A stretch of 62,865 bases of DNA from Azospirillum sp. TSH64 (GCF_003116035.1 NZ_LGQW01000015.1:7237980-7300844), one strand, 5' to 3'; positions 23,827 to 32,512 are shown, counted from the stretch's first letter. The notes: a model not told the origin generated them from the letters alone. Translations and numbers: made by a program.

Positions 23827-24906
23827 ATGCAGACGACCGAAACCAGGAAGCGGACACGCCGCGGCACCCAGCGGGTGACGATGACCGACGTGGCCACCGC
23901 CGCCGATGTGTCGGCCAGCACCGTCTCGCTCTATCTCCGCCGGCCGGAGGCGGTGTCCCGCCACCTCGCCGAACGCATCGCGCGGGTGATCGACGAGATG
24001 GGCTATGTGCCCAATCTGGTCGCCGGCAGCCTTGCCGCCGCGCGCAGCCGCACCGTCGGCGTCATCCTGCCGTCCATCCTGAATTCCTTCTTCGCCGAGA
24101 CCTACAACACGCTCCAGGGCATGTTCCAGGCGGCGCATTACCAGACCCTGCTGGGCGTCAGCGAGTTCAGCCCGGAGGAGGAGGAAAGCCTGATCCGCGC
24201 CTTCCTCGCCTGGTCGCCGGCGGCGATGGTGGTGACCGGCTTCCACCACACCGAACGGACGCGCGCCATGCTGGCCTCCTGCGGCGTGCCGGTGGTGGAG
24301 ATGTGGGACATGCCGGGCCACCCCGGCGAGGCGGTCAACATCAGCGTCGGCTTCTCGCATTTCGAGGTCGGCCGCATGCAGACCAGCCACCTCTACGACC
24401 AGGGCAGCCGCAAGGTCGCCTACATCGGCGCCGCCGCCCACCAGGATCTGCGCGTCCGCAGCCGCACCGACGGCTACGAGGCGGAGGTGATGCGCCGCGG
24501 CCTGCACGATCCCATCGACTTCACCGTTCCCGACGCCGCGACGACGGAGGTCGGCCGCTGGCTGATCGACGAGATCCTGACCCGCCATCCCGACATCGAC
24601 GGCGTGGTCTGCTCCAACGACGCGCTGGCTCTGGGCGTGCTGTTCGAGGTCACCCGCCGCGACCTGAAGGTGCCGGACGATCTGGCGGTGGTGGGATTCG
24701 GCGACCTTCCCTTCAGCAGTTCCTGCCCGCCGCCGCTGACCACCGTCCGCCCGCCCCAGCGTGAGATCGGCAGACTCAGCGCCACGCAGATCCTGGCGGC
24801 GCTTGACGGTGTCCGCGTCACGCCGAAGCACCACAATCTCGACTGCGAACTGGTGGTCCGCGGCAGCACCCGGCCGGTGGTGGATGGGCCGGCAGCGAAG
24901 CGCTGA
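23827..24906 (+). CDS. LacI/GalR-family transcriptional regulator
   Basis: A 359-residue regulator with an N-terminal helix-turn-helix (MTDVATAADVSASTVSLYL, residues 19-37), a hinge helix with the family's leucine (NLVAGSLAAARS) and a periplasmic-binding-protein-like effector domain (GVILPSILNSFFAETYNTLQ; VCSNDALALGVLFE; GFGDLPFSSS). It resembles the gluconate-operon branch (GntR/IdnR type) of the family. It follows uxaB, so a sugar-acid effector is likely. Whether it binds the TAATATATYA operators is open: LacI-family sites usually have a central CG, and these have a central AT. Confidence 0.9.
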   Translation: MQTTETRKRTRRGTQRVTMTDVATAADVSASTVSLYLRRPEAVSRHLAERIARVIDEMGYVPNLVAGSLAAARSRTVGVILPSILNSFFAETYNTLQGMFQAAHYQTLLGVSEFSPEEEESLIRAFLAWSPAAMVVTGFHHTERTRAMLASCGVPVVEMWDMPGHPGEAVNISVGFSHFEVGRMQTSHLYDQGSRKVAYIGAAAHQDLRVRSRTDGYEAEVMRRGLHDPIDFTVPDAATTEVGRWLIDEILTRHPDIDGVVCSNDALALGVLFEVTRRDLKVPDDLAVVGFGDLPFSSSCPPPLTTVRPPQREIGRLSATQILAALDGVRVTPKHHNLDCELVVRGSTRPVVDGPAAKR

Positions 24907-25009
24907 CGTCCGCGCCTTGCCGTTTCCCGATTGCGAGTCATACCCTCGATTCCAGCTATGGCTTTCGGCGTAATCCCGCCGGGCCGCTCACTGGACGGGG
25001 GCAGGGTGC

Positions 25010-26128
25010 ATGCGGACGCAAGGACGGGACGATACCGGCGGCTTTTCCAGCCGCACCGGGCGGTTGCGCCGGCTGATGCCGGGATTGGCGCTGTTGCTGG
25101 CCCTGGCGATCCCATTCTCCGAAGCCGCAGCCGCCAAGCCCGACCGGCTGCAACGGCTGCTCGACCGTTTCCTGGCCGACGAGGAGTTGGACGGCGGCAT
25201 CCTTCTGGTGTCGGGTCCGGACGGGCGGCGGCTGGTGGTGTCCGGCATCGCCGACCGCAAGGGCGGACGGCCGGTGACGGAAGACACCCGCTTCTATGTC
25301 GCCTCCGTCGGCAAGATGGCGACCGCCGCCGCCGTGCTGCAACAGGTGGAGGAGGGGCTGCTCTCGCTCGACCAGCCGGTGCGGGAACTGGCTTCCGACC
25401 TGCCGCTCGACAGGATCGCCAACGCCAACCGGGCGCGTCTGGTCCATCTGCTCGACCACAGCTCGGGCATTCCCGATTACATCACCGACGCCTATCAGGA
25501 GGATGAGGCGGCCAGGCCGGAACGGCTGCCGCGCGACGGCACCCTGCTCGCCTATGCGGCGGGGGAGAAGGCGACCGGTCCGGTCGGCGGGCATTACGAA
25601 TACTCCAACAGCAACTATGTCCTGCTCGGCCACATCGCGTCGCGGCGCGACGGCGTTCCCTTCGCGCAGGTTCTGCGGACCCGTGTGCTGGAGCGGGCCG
25701 GAATGGCCTCGACCAGCGTCGGGGCCGATCCGCGTGACCGCAGCCTCGCCCATGGCTACACCGAGGAGGGCGACGTCAGCCGGCGGTCCTGGGCGGCGAC
25801 CACCGGCGACGGGCCGCTGGTCACCACCGCCGGCGATCTGGAACGCTTCGTCTTCGCCCTGTTCCGCGACAACCGGCTGCTGGGGGCGGCGACCGTCCGC
25901 CGCATGCTGACCCCGTCGGAGAATGAGGAGGGGCAGGGGCTGGGGGTGGCGCTGTGGAAGGACAGCTGGGGACGCGGCGCCGGCCATGACGGGCGCTATG
26001 ACGGGTTCGAGGCCGATGTCCGCTATTACCCCGACCGCCGCACCGCGCTGATCTTCCTGACGAACGGCAACCAGCAGAGCGACGATGCCCTGCTGGATGC
26101 GGTGGCCGAGGAGGTGTTCGGCCCCTGA
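25010..26128 (+). CDS. Secreted serine hydrolase, beta-lactamase/D-Ala carboxypeptidase fold
   Basis: A 372-residue protein with an N-terminal signal sequence (LRRLMPGLALLLALAIPFSE followed by an AAA cleavage region). The class C beta-lactamase/DD-peptidase motifs are present: SxxK in ASVGKMAT (about residue 100), YxN in YEYSNSNY (about 198) and HxG in AGHDG (about 326). HLLDHSSGIPDY is a family signature. Members include esterases, D-aminopeptidases and carboxypeptidases, so the substrate is unknown; it is not evidence of antibiotic resistance. It is followed after 83 bp by the flavoprotein gene, which has its own promoter. Confidence 0.88.
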   Translation: MRTQGRDDTGGFSSRTGRLRRLMPGLALLLALAIPFSEAAAAKPDRLQRLLDRFLADEELDGGILLVSGPDGRRLVVSGIADRKGGRPVTEDTRFYVASVGKMATAAAVLQQVEEGLLSLDQPVRELASDLPLDRIANANRARLVHLLDHSSGIPDYITDAYQEDEAARPERLPRDGTLLAYAAGEKATGPVGGHYEYSNSNYVLLGHIASRRDGVPFAQVLRTRVLERAGMASTSVGADPRDRSLAHGYTEEGDVSRRSWAATTGDGPLVTTAGDLERFVFALFRDNRLLGAATVRRMLTPSENEEGQGLGVALWKDSWGRGAGHDGRYDGFEADVRYYPDRRTALIFLTNGNQQSDDALLDAVAEEVFGP

Positions 26129-26139
26129 GCCGGCTGCGG

Positions 26140-26168
26140 TTGACGATTATTATTATCAATAGGATAGT
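26140..26168 (+). promoter_or_regulatory. AT-rich promoter with Fur-like box before the flavoprotein gene
   Basis: -35 TTGACG (26140-26145), 17-bp spacer, -10 GATAGT (26163-26168). The reverse complement of 26140-26157 reads GATAAT AATAAT CGTCAA, two good hexamers of the Fur consensus (GATAAT repeats). The stretch 26140-26195 is strikingly AT-rich for this genome. Confidence 0.4.
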
Positions 26169-26211
26169 AAATATAGAAAAACACAACTTATTAAGCAGGG
26201 TGGACAGGCCC

Positions 26212-27738
26212 ATGGCGCTCGGACTGCATGCTTCCCGTCGCAATTTTCTCGTCGGAGCCGGCCGGTTCGCCGGTGCCGCCGCCGCGGTCCGGCTCATGCC
26301 GGGTTCCGCTTTCGCTGCGGAGGCGGGCGCGGCCTATTGCCCGCCGCCGTCCGCTTGGTCAGATCTGGCGAAGGGGGTGAAGGGCGGGGTGCTGCGGCCG
26401 GAGGATCCGTTCTTCGCCGATATCTGCCGGCCCAACAACCTGCGCTATGGCGCCACCCTGCCGGCCGGCATCGCCCGCTGCTCGCGGCCGGAGGATGTCC
26501 AGGCCTGCATCGCCTGGGTGAAGCAGCAGGCCATGCCCTTCGCCGTGCGGTCCGGCGGCCACAATTACGCCGGCTTTTCCACCACGCCCGGCCTGCTGAT
26601 CGACATGACGCTGATGGCCGGGGCGGAGCCGGTGAAGGGCTCCGACGGGCTGGTCAGGGTGCTGGGCGGCACGCTGAATTCCTACGTCTACAAGCAGATG
26701 GAGCGGCTGGGCCGCACCATCACCCATGGGCGCTGCGATTCGGTCGGTGCGGCCGGCTTCCTGCTCGGCGGCGGCATCGGCTTCAACATGCGCAAGTTCG
26801 GCATGGCGTCCGATCTGCTGCGGGGAACGGAGCTGGTCAAGGCCGACGGCAGCCATGTGAACGCCAATGCGGACAGCGAGTCCGCCCTCTATTGGGCCTG
26901 CCGCGGCGGTGCCGGCGGGAATTTCGGCATCAACACCTCCTTCACCCTGGAGACCCGCCCGGCGGAGCCGGTGACGGTGTTCAATCTGGTCTGGACCAAC
27001 AAGGATCTGCCGAAAATCCTGAAGCTCCTGCTGACCGAACTGGCGGCGGCGCCCGACGAGTTCGGCAGCAAGATCAACGTCACCATCCCGAGCTGGCAGG
27101 AGCGCTGCGCCAACGTGCCGCTGAAGCTGTCGATCCTCGGCCAGCTGCACAAATCCAAGACGACGCTGAAGGAAATCTTCAAATCCACCTGGGAGTCGAT
27201 CGACTGGAGCCAGTCCAAGCTTGAGGAGAATGTGCCCTACTGGACGGGGCAGGATTTCCTGACCGAGACGACCTTCCCCTATTATTACCAGGAAAAATCC
27301 AGCTACATGAAGGCGGCGGACATCGGCGACGAGGCCATCGCCGCAATGTTCGACTGGGCGGCCAGGATGCCCGCCACCTCGATGCCGGTCGCCTTCAAGT
27401 TCTTCCAAGTCGGCGGCGCCATCAACCGCGTCGGCCCGACCGAGACCGCCTATGTCCACCGCGGCTATGACTGGCTGTTCTCGGTCGAGGCCAACTGGTG
27501 GCGGCCGACGGATTCGGTGCTGCTTGTCGAGCAGGCACTGGAGTGGCAGCAGCGCTTTTATGACGACGTGAACCGCCGGACCAGGGCGCAAGGGGCGTTC
27601 CAGAACTTCCCCGATCCGTCGCTGGCCGACTGGCAGCGGGCCTATTACGGCGAGAATCTCGCCAAGCTGGCCGAGGTGAAGAAGGCGGTCGACCCGAACA
27701 TGCTGTTCACCTTCGCCCAGGCGATCCGCCCGGCGTAA
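26212..27738 (+). CDS. Tat-exported FAD-linked oxidase, berberine-bridge-enzyme type
   Basis: A 508-residue protein. The N-terminus has a twin-arginine signal (SRRNFLVGAGRFAGAAAAV, with a cleavage region after FAAEAG). The FAD-binding PCMH fold shows both covalent attachment sites: the His of RSGGHNYAGFS and the Cys of HGRCDSVGAAGFLLGGG, as in bicovalent 8-alpha-histidyl, 6-S-cysteinyl FAD enzymes. The C-terminal BBE motif is present (FQNFPDPSLADWQRAYYGEN). Family members oxidise sugars, alcohols or alkaloid-like compounds with O2. The ATG at 26212 is the first start compatible with the signal. Substrate unknown; export to the periplasm is inferred. Confidence 0.88.
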   Translation: MALGLHASRRNFLVGAGRFAGAAAAVRLMPGSAFAAEAGAAYCPPPSAWSDLAKGVKGGVLRPEDPFFADICRPNNLRYGATLPAGIARCSRPEDVQACIAWVKQQAMPFAVRSGGHNYAGFSTTPGLLIDMTLMAGAEPVKGSDGLVRVLGGTLNSYVYKQMERLGRTITHGRCDSVGAAGFLLGGGIGFNMRKFGMASDLLRGTELVKADGSHVNANADSESALYWACRGGAGGNFGINTSFTLETRPAEPVTVFNLVWTNKDLPKILKLLLTELAAAPDEFGSKINVTIPSWQERCANVPLKLSILGQLHKSKTTLKEIFKSTWESIDWSQSKLEENVPYWTGQDFLTETTFPYYYQEKSSYMKAADIGDEAIAAMFDWAARMPATSMPVAFKFFQVGGAINRVGPTETAYVHRGYDWLFSVEANWWRPTDSVLLVEQALEWQQRFYDDVNRRTRAQGAFQNFPDPSLADWQRAYYGENLAKLAEVKKAVDPNMLFTFAQAIRPA

Positions 27739-27760
27739 CGTTCCGGGCCGGGGTTGCGGT

Positions 27761-28522
27761 TCAGTCGGCCCGCAGCCCCTGCGCCTGGAACTGTTTGCGC
27801 ACCCGTTCCACCAGCTCGCGCGACGGCGGCTCGGTGTCGGTCAGCATGTATTTGCGTCCCAACGCCTTCCATTTGTGCTCGCCCATCTTGTGGAAGGGCA
27901 GCACGTCGACCCGGTCGACCACGCCCAGCCCGGCGACGAACTCCGCCAGCCCATCGATCTCGGCCGCGTCGTCGGTCAGGTTGGGGACCAGCACATAGCG
28001 CAGCCAGATGCGCTTGTTCAGCCCGGCCAGCCGTTCGGCGAACTCCAGCGTCGGGCGAAGCGGAACGCCGGTCAGATGGCGGTAGGTCTTCTCGGAAAAG
28101 GCCTTGATGTCGAGCAGGACGAGGTCGACGTCCTCCAGCAGATGGTCGTCGGCATGGTTGCCGAGGAAGCCGGAGGTGTCGAGCGCGGTGTGCAGCCCCA
28201 GCGCCTTCGCCCCGCGCAGGATGGCGGCGGTGAATTCCGGCTGCACCAGCGGCTCGCCGCCGCTCAGCGTCAATCCGCCATGGGCGCGTTGCAGGAAGGT
28301 GGCGTAGAGCGCGATGTCGTCGAGGACTTCGGTCGAGGTCGTCCGCGTCCCGTCATGCATGTGCTGGGTGTCGGGGTTGTGGCAGTAGAGGCAGCGCAGC
28401 GGGCACCCCGACATGAACAGCACATAGCGGATCCCCGGCCCGTCCACCGTGCCGCCGGTCTCGACCGAATGGATCCAGCCGGAAACGGAGCCGGGGCGGG
28501 CTTGGGGGAGGGGGGGTGTCAT
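27761..28522 (-). CDS. pflA: Pyruvate formate-lyase activating enzyme (radical SAM)
   Basis: A 253-residue radical-SAM protein that makes the glycyl radical on PFL. The N-terminal segment SVETGGTVDGPGIRYVLF is the activase signature, followed by the 4Fe-4S motif C-x3-C-x2-C in MSGCPLRCLYCHNPDT, and LTLSGGEPLVQ for SAM binding. The ATG at 28522 is chosen; a longer frame extends into a repeat. It lies downstream of pflB on the same strand, separated by 204 bp that contain a composite inverted repeat, an unusually long gap for this pair. Confidence 0.95.
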   Translation of the reverse strand: MTPPLPQARPGSVSGWIHSVETGGTVDGPGIRYVLFMSGCPLRCLYCHNPDTQHMHDGTRTTSTEVLDDIALYATFLQRAHGGLTLSGGEPLVQPEFTAAILRGAKALGLHTALDTSGFLGNHADDHLLEDVDLVLLDIKAFSEKTYRHLTGVPLRPTLEFAERLAGLNKRIWLRYVLVPNLTDDAAEIDGLAEFVAGLGVVDRVDVLPFHKMGEHKWKALGRKYMLTDTEPPSRELVERVRKQFQAQGLRAD

Positions 28523-28559
28523 AACCGATCCAATGTTAAAACTTTGCGCTCCGCGGTGT

Positions 28560-28712
28560 GCCCTCTCCCGTCCCGGGAGAGGGAGGGGACCCACGAAGTG
28601 GGGAGGGTGAGGGGTAGCACAAGGATCGGAAATCCATGTCTGGATAACCCCTCACCCTTCCCACCGCTCCGCGGCGGGCCCCTTCCCTCTCCCAGGGCGG
28701 GAGAGGGAGTTA
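28560..28712. repeat. Composite inverted repeat between pflA and pflB
   Basis: Two inverted arms of about 55 bp. The left arm starts with the hairpin CCCTCTCCC / GGGAGAGGG (28561-28583), then GGGAGGGTGAGGGG; the right arm (28647-28710) carries CCCCTCACCCTTCCC, then CCCTCTCCC / GGGAGAGGG. A second member of the same family lies at 43788-43921. It resembles REP/BIME-type extragenic repeats. Confidence 0.8.
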
Positions 28713-28726
28713 CGCCGCCCTCACAC

Positions 28727-31012
28727 TCAATGCTTGTCGTGGAACGTCCGGCTGATGACGTCGAGCTGCTGCTCGCGCGTCAGCTTGATGAAGTTCACGG
28801 CATAGCCGGACACCCGGATGGTCAGCTGCGGATACAGCTCCGGATGGTCCATGGCGTGCAGCAGCGTCTCGCGGTCGAAGACGTTGACGTTGATGTGGTG
28901 ACCACCCTGGGCGGCATAGCCGTCCAGCATGCCGACCAGATTGCTCACCCGCTCGTCTTCGGTCCGGCCGAGAGCGCCGGGGACGATGGTGAAGGTGTAG
29001 CTGATGCCGTCCTGCGCATGGGCGTAGGGCAGCTTCGCCACGCTGGCCATCGACGCGATGGCGCCCTTCTTGTCCCGCCCGTGCATCGGGTTGGCGCCCG
29101 GCGCGAAGGGCTGACCGGCCTTGCGGCCGTCCGGCGTGTTGCCGGTCTTCTTGCCATAGACCACGTTGGAGGTGATCGTCAGCACCGACTGGGTCGGCAT
29201 GGCGTTGCGGTAGGGCTTCTGCTTGCGCAGCGCCGTCATGAAGCGCTCGACCGCCCACACCGCGATGTCGTCGACCCGGGCGTCGTTGTTGCCGAAGGCC
29301 GGATAGTCGCCGTCGATCTCGAAATCGGAGGCGAGGCCGTTGGCGTCGCGGATCACCTTCACCTTGGCATGCTTGATCGCCGACAGGCTGTCGGCCACCA
29401 CGCTGAGGCCGGCGATGCCGCAGGCCATGGTGCGCAGGATGTCGCGGTCGTGGAACGCCATCTCCATCCGCTCGTACATGTACTTGTCGTGCATGTAGTG
29501 GATGGCGTTCAGCGCGTTCATGTAGACCTTGGCCAGCCACTCCATCATCGGTTCGAAGCGGGCCATGACCTCGTCATAGTCCAGCACGTCGCCGGTGATG
29601 GGCGCGTAGGCCGGGGCGATCTGCTCGCCCGAAACCTCGTCCTTGCCGCCGTTGATGGCATACATCAGCGTCTTGGCCAGATTGGCGCGGGCGCCGAAGA
29701 ACTGCATCTGCTTGCCGATGCGCATGGCCGACACGCAGCAGGCGATGCCGTAATCGTCGCCCCAATAGCCGCGCATCAAATCGTCGCTCTCGTACTGGAC
29801 CGAGCAGGTCTTGATCGAGGTGTCGGCGCAGAAGCGCTTGAAGCCGTCCGGCAGCTTCTCCGACCACAGCACCGTCAGGTTCGGTTCCGGCGCCGGGCCC
29901 AGGTTGTGCAGGGTCTGCAGCATGCGGAAGTTGGTCTTGCTGACCAGCGTCCGGCCGTCCAGCCCCATGCCGCCCAGGCATTCCGTCACCCAGGTCGGGT
30001 CGCCCGAGAACAGCTGGTCGTATTCCGGCGTGCGCAGGAAGCGGACCAGACGCAGCTTCATGACGAAATGGTCGATCATCTCCTGGGCTTCCGCCTCGGT
30101 GATGACGCCGTCCTTGAGGTCGCGCTCGACGTAGATGTCGAGGAAGCTGGACACCCGGCCCAGCGACATGGCGGCACCGTTGGCTTCCTTGACCGCCGCC
30201 AGATAGGCCAGATAGGTCCACTGCACGGCTTCCCGCGCGGAGGCGGCCGGGCGCTTGACGTCGAAGCCGTAGGAGGCGGCCATCTCGACCAGCTCCTTCA
30301 GCGCGCGGATCTGCTCGGAGATCTCCTCGCGCAGGTGCAGCACGTCCTCGTCGATCCGGCTGACTTCCAGCGAGGCCAGCTGGGCCTTCTTGTCCTTGAT
30401 CAGGAAATCGGCGCCGTACAGCGCCAGCCGGCGATAGTCGCCGATGATGCGGCCACGGCCATAGGCGTCGGGCAGGCCGGTGATGACGCCGGACTTGCGG
30501 CAGCGCAGCATCTCGGGCGTGTAGACATCGAACACGCCGTCATTGTGCGTCTTGCGCAGGACCGGGAATACCTCCTCCAGCTTCGGCGACGGGGTGTAGC
30601 CATAGGCCTCCAGCCCGGTCTTGACCATGCGCCAGCCGCCGAACGGCATGATGGCGCGCTTCAGCGGCTTGTCGGTCTGCAGGCCGACGATCACTTCCAG
30701 CTCGCGGTCGATATAGCCGGCGGCGTGCGAGGTGATCGAAGCGAAGACTTCGGTGTCGGCGTCCAGAACGCCGCCCTTGGCGGCGCGTTCCTGCTTCAGC
30801 AGGTCGGTGACCTTGGCGAACAGCGCGGTGGTGCGGGCGGTGGGACCGGCGACGAAGCCCGCGTCCCCTTCATAGGGGGTCAGGTTGCGCTGGATGAAAT
30901 CGCGGACGTCGACCGAGCGGCGCCAGACGCCCGGGGCGAAGCCGCGCCAGGGGTCGGCGGCGGACTGCTGCTCCGTGGCCTGGGCAAGTCCGTCCATCAG
31001 CAGGGTGTCCAT
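28727..31012 (-). CDS. pflB: Formate C-acetyltransferase (pyruvate formate-lyase)
   Basis: A 761-residue glycyl-radical enzyme that cleaves pyruvate with CoA into acetyl-CoA and formate without oxygen. The catalytic Cys-Cys pair is in IACCVSAM (about residue 425) and the radical glycine in RVSGYAVNF near residue 735, both as in E. coli PflB, and the length is the same. PFL is uncommon in alphaproteobacteria, so its presence beside NifJ is notable. It is divergent from a HexR-like gene; an FNR-like box (31130) and a HexR-type palindrome (31205) lie upstream. Confidence 0.97.
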   Translation of the reverse strand: MDTLLMDGLAQATEQQSAADPWRGFAPGVWRRSVDVRDFIQRNLTPYEGDAGFVAGPTARTTALFAKVTDLLKQERAAKGGVLDADTEVFASITSHAAGYIDRELEVIVGLQTDKPLKRAIMPFGGWRMVKTGLEAYGYTPSPKLEEVFPVLRKTHNDGVFDVYTPEMLRCRKSGVITGLPDAYGRGRIIGDYRRLALYGADFLIKDKKAQLASLEVSRIDEDVLHLREEISEQIRALKELVEMAASYGFDVKRPAASAREAVQWTYLAYLAAVKEANGAAMSLGRVSSFLDIYVERDLKDGVITEAEAQEMIDHFVMKLRLVRFLRTPEYDQLFSGDPTWVTECLGGMGLDGRTLVSKTNFRMLQTLHNLGPAPEPNLTVLWSEKLPDGFKRFCADTSIKTCSVQYESDDLMRGYWGDDYGIACCVSAMRIGKQMQFFGARANLAKTLMYAINGGKDEVSGEQIAPAYAPITGDVLDYDEVMARFEPMMEWLAKVYMNALNAIHYMHDKYMYERMEMAFHDRDILRTMACGIAGLSVVADSLSAIKHAKVKVIRDANGLASDFEIDGDYPAFGNNDARVDDIAVWAVERFMTALRKQKPYRNAMPTQSVLTITSNVVYGKKTGNTPDGRKAGQPFAPGANPMHGRDKKGAIASMASVAKLPYAHAQDGISYTFTIVPGALGRTEDERVSNLVGMLDGYAAQGGHHINVNVFDRETLLHAMDHPELYPQLTIRVSGYAVNFIKLTREQQLDVISRTFHDKH

Positions 31013-31129
31013 GATGACTCCTCAGAGATATAGCCGTCGGCGCGGGTCAATGGCCGTGTCGGCGGTCTCGTGGTGCCCGCGAACCGCGCGGGACGATTGG
31101 AAGCATAGGCGCAATCGGCGCCGGATTCG

Positions 31130-31143
31130 TTGATACACGTCAT
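31130..31143 (+). promoter_or_regulatory. FNR/FixK-like box upstream of pflB
   Basis: TTGAT-ACAC-GTCAT: one perfect FNR half-site and one 3/5 half-site, about 120 bp before the pflB start. The same asymmetric half-sites occur upstream of nifJ (14667). Confidence 0.4.
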
Positions 31144-31204
31144 ATTTTCAGACCGGGCGCGGGGCGGTCGATGCGATGACCGATGCCGTGCGTTGCGCCC
31201 GCTC

Positions 31205-31219
31205 TGTAGTTTTACTACA
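31205..31219. promoter_or_regulatory. HexR-type operator 1
   Basis: TGTAGTTTTACTACA: perfect 6-bp inverted half-sites TGTAGT / ACTACA around a TTT centre, about 190 bp upstream of pflB. It has the form TGTA-N7-TACA expected of HexR operators. Confidence 0.6.
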
Positions 31220-31352
31220 TACTCCCGGACGGGCTTCCGGACAAGGCGGACAGGCCCGGCATTTTGTCGCAGGGCAGGGCTGGAGCGGTTGGAAACGCTC
31301 GGAAGGGAGAGGCCGCGCCCGCGACGGAATCGGTCGTTCGCAGCGCTGTATA

Positions 31353-31367
31353 TGTAGTTTTGCTACA
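31353..31367. promoter_or_regulatory. HexR-type operator 2
   Basis: TGTAGTTTTGCTACA, flanked by A and T, making a 17-bp interrupted palindrome. It lies 42 bp before the ATG of the RpiR-family gene and 148 bp from operator 1, consistent with autoregulation. Confidence 0.6.
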
Positions 31368-31408
31368 TGTGCTAGGCTGACCCGAAATCAGAAGGGAGCG
31401 TCCCCCAC

Positions 31409-32269
31409 ATGCTGGCGAGAATCGCCGCCGTCCGCGACCAGATCCGGCCTTCGGAACGCAAGCTGGCCGACTATGCGATAGCCCATCCGGGCGACGTCAT
31501 CAACCTGTCCATGGCCGAACTGGCCGACCGGGTCGGGGTGAGCGAGCCGACGGTGGCGCGCTTCTGCGCGGCGCTGGGCTGCCGCGGCTTCCGGGAATTC
31601 AAGATCAAGCTGGCGCAGGACATCGCCGGCGGCATGCCGTTCCTGCACCAGGACCTGTCGGTGGGCGGGGATCTCGATGCGGATGGGGGCGTGCCGGGGG
31701 CCGTGCTGGCCGGCAAGCTGTTCGACCGCACCATCGCCACGCTGATGCAGGTGCGCAACAACCTGCCGGCCGACGCGGTGGACCGCGCCGCCGACGTGCT
31801 GGCCTCGGCCCGGCGGATCGAGTTCTACGGCTCCGGCAACTCTGGCACGGTGGCGGAGGACATCCAGCGCAAGTTCTTCCGGCTGGGCATGCCGACCGTC
31901 GCCTACTCCGACTCCCACGTCTATTTCGCCTCGGCCCTGACCCTGGCGAAGGGCGATGCCGTGGTTGCGGTGTCCAGCACCGGCCGCACCCGCGACATCC
32001 TCGATGCCGTGCAGAACGCCCGCAAGGCCGGGGCCGACGTGGTGGCCCTGACCCGCTCCGGGTCGCCGCTCGCCGACATGGCGACGGTCAGCCTCGTCGC
32101 CGACGTGGCCGACGATTTCGACATCCACTCGCCGATGACCGTGCGCATCGCCCATCTGGTGCTGGGCGACATCCTGTCCATCGCCGTCGCCCTGCGCATG
32201 GGCGACACGCTTCAAGAGCGGCTGAAGCGCCACGACCGTGCCGTGGATGCCCATGTGTCGGAGCGTTAG
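31409..32269 (+). CDS. hexR: RpiR-family regulator, HexR-like
   Basis: A 286-residue protein with an N-terminal helix-turn-helix (AELADRVGVSEPTVARFCAALGCRGFREFK, about residues 34-63) and a C-terminal sugar-isomerase (SIS) phosphosugar-binding domain (EFYGSGNSGTVAEDIQRKF; VAVSSTGRTRDILDAV). Length and sequence follow HexR, which senses 2-keto-3-deoxy-6-phosphogluconate and controls Entner-Doudoroff and central carbon genes. Two TGTAGT/CTACA palindromes upstream match HexR operators. It is divergent from pflB, which would make PFL a plausible target. The symbol is assigned by similarity; other RpiR-type regulators (e.g. for N-acetylmuramate) are the alternative. Confidence 0.85.
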   Translation: MLARIAAVRDQIRPSERKLADYAIAHPGDVINLSMAELADRVGVSEPTVARFCAALGCRGFREFKIKLAQDIAGGMPFLHQDLSVGGDLDADGGVPGAVLAGKLFDRTIATLMQVRNNLPADAVDRAADVLASARRIEFYGSGNSGTVAEDIQRKFFRLGMPTVAYSDSHVYFASALTLAKGDAVVAVSSTGRTRDILDAVQNARKAGADVVALTRSGSPLADMATVSLVADVADDFDIHSPMTVRIAHLVLGDILSIAVALRMGDTLQERLKRHDRAVDAHVSER

Positions 32270-32475
32270 GCGGCAACGCAGTCCAAGCGGCAGGGGGATA
32301 GTTAAGACAGGTCAGAGGTTTTTGCGGACCGGAGCCGCAAGCCGGGCAATTCGACAAAAACCCCGAAAAAGGATGGAAGTCCTATAAGCTGTGGCAGGTC
32401 GAACCCGTTCACGGAGGCCCGCCATGCCGCTCGACAGTCAGGCCGCCGCCGATTGGGCCGGTTCGCCCGAACGGA

Positions 32476-32512
32476 TGGAACGACAGCCGGGGAACTGTCT
32501 CACGCCGTTCCA
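32476..32512 (+). repeat. Hairpin element, unit 1
   Basis: 37 bp: TGGAACG, ACAG, 8-base loop, CTGT, CTCACGC, CGTTCCA. The outer 7-bp stem is perfect (TGGAACG/CGTTCCA) and a 4-bp inner stem forms (ACAG/CTGT). The conserved 3' arm reads CTGTCTCAC. Confidence 0.8.

Larger units (their letters stand above)
31013..31408. other. Divergent regulatory region between pflB and the RpiR gene
   Basis: 396 bp, no gene supported. It contains the FNR-like box (31130) and both HexR-type palindromes (31205, 31353). Nothing else stands out. Confidence 0.6.

Noticed and set aside
25010..26128. Calling the SxxK serine hydrolase an AmpC-type beta-lactamase
   Set aside because: The motifs are shared by many esterases and peptidases; nothing in the sequence supports antibiotic hydrolysis and no ampR-like gene is adjacent.
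27875..31033. A 1052-codon plus-strand frame over pflA and pflB
   Set aside because: The two pfl genes on the other strand are certain; this frame spans both genes and their intergenic repeat, which no real gene would.
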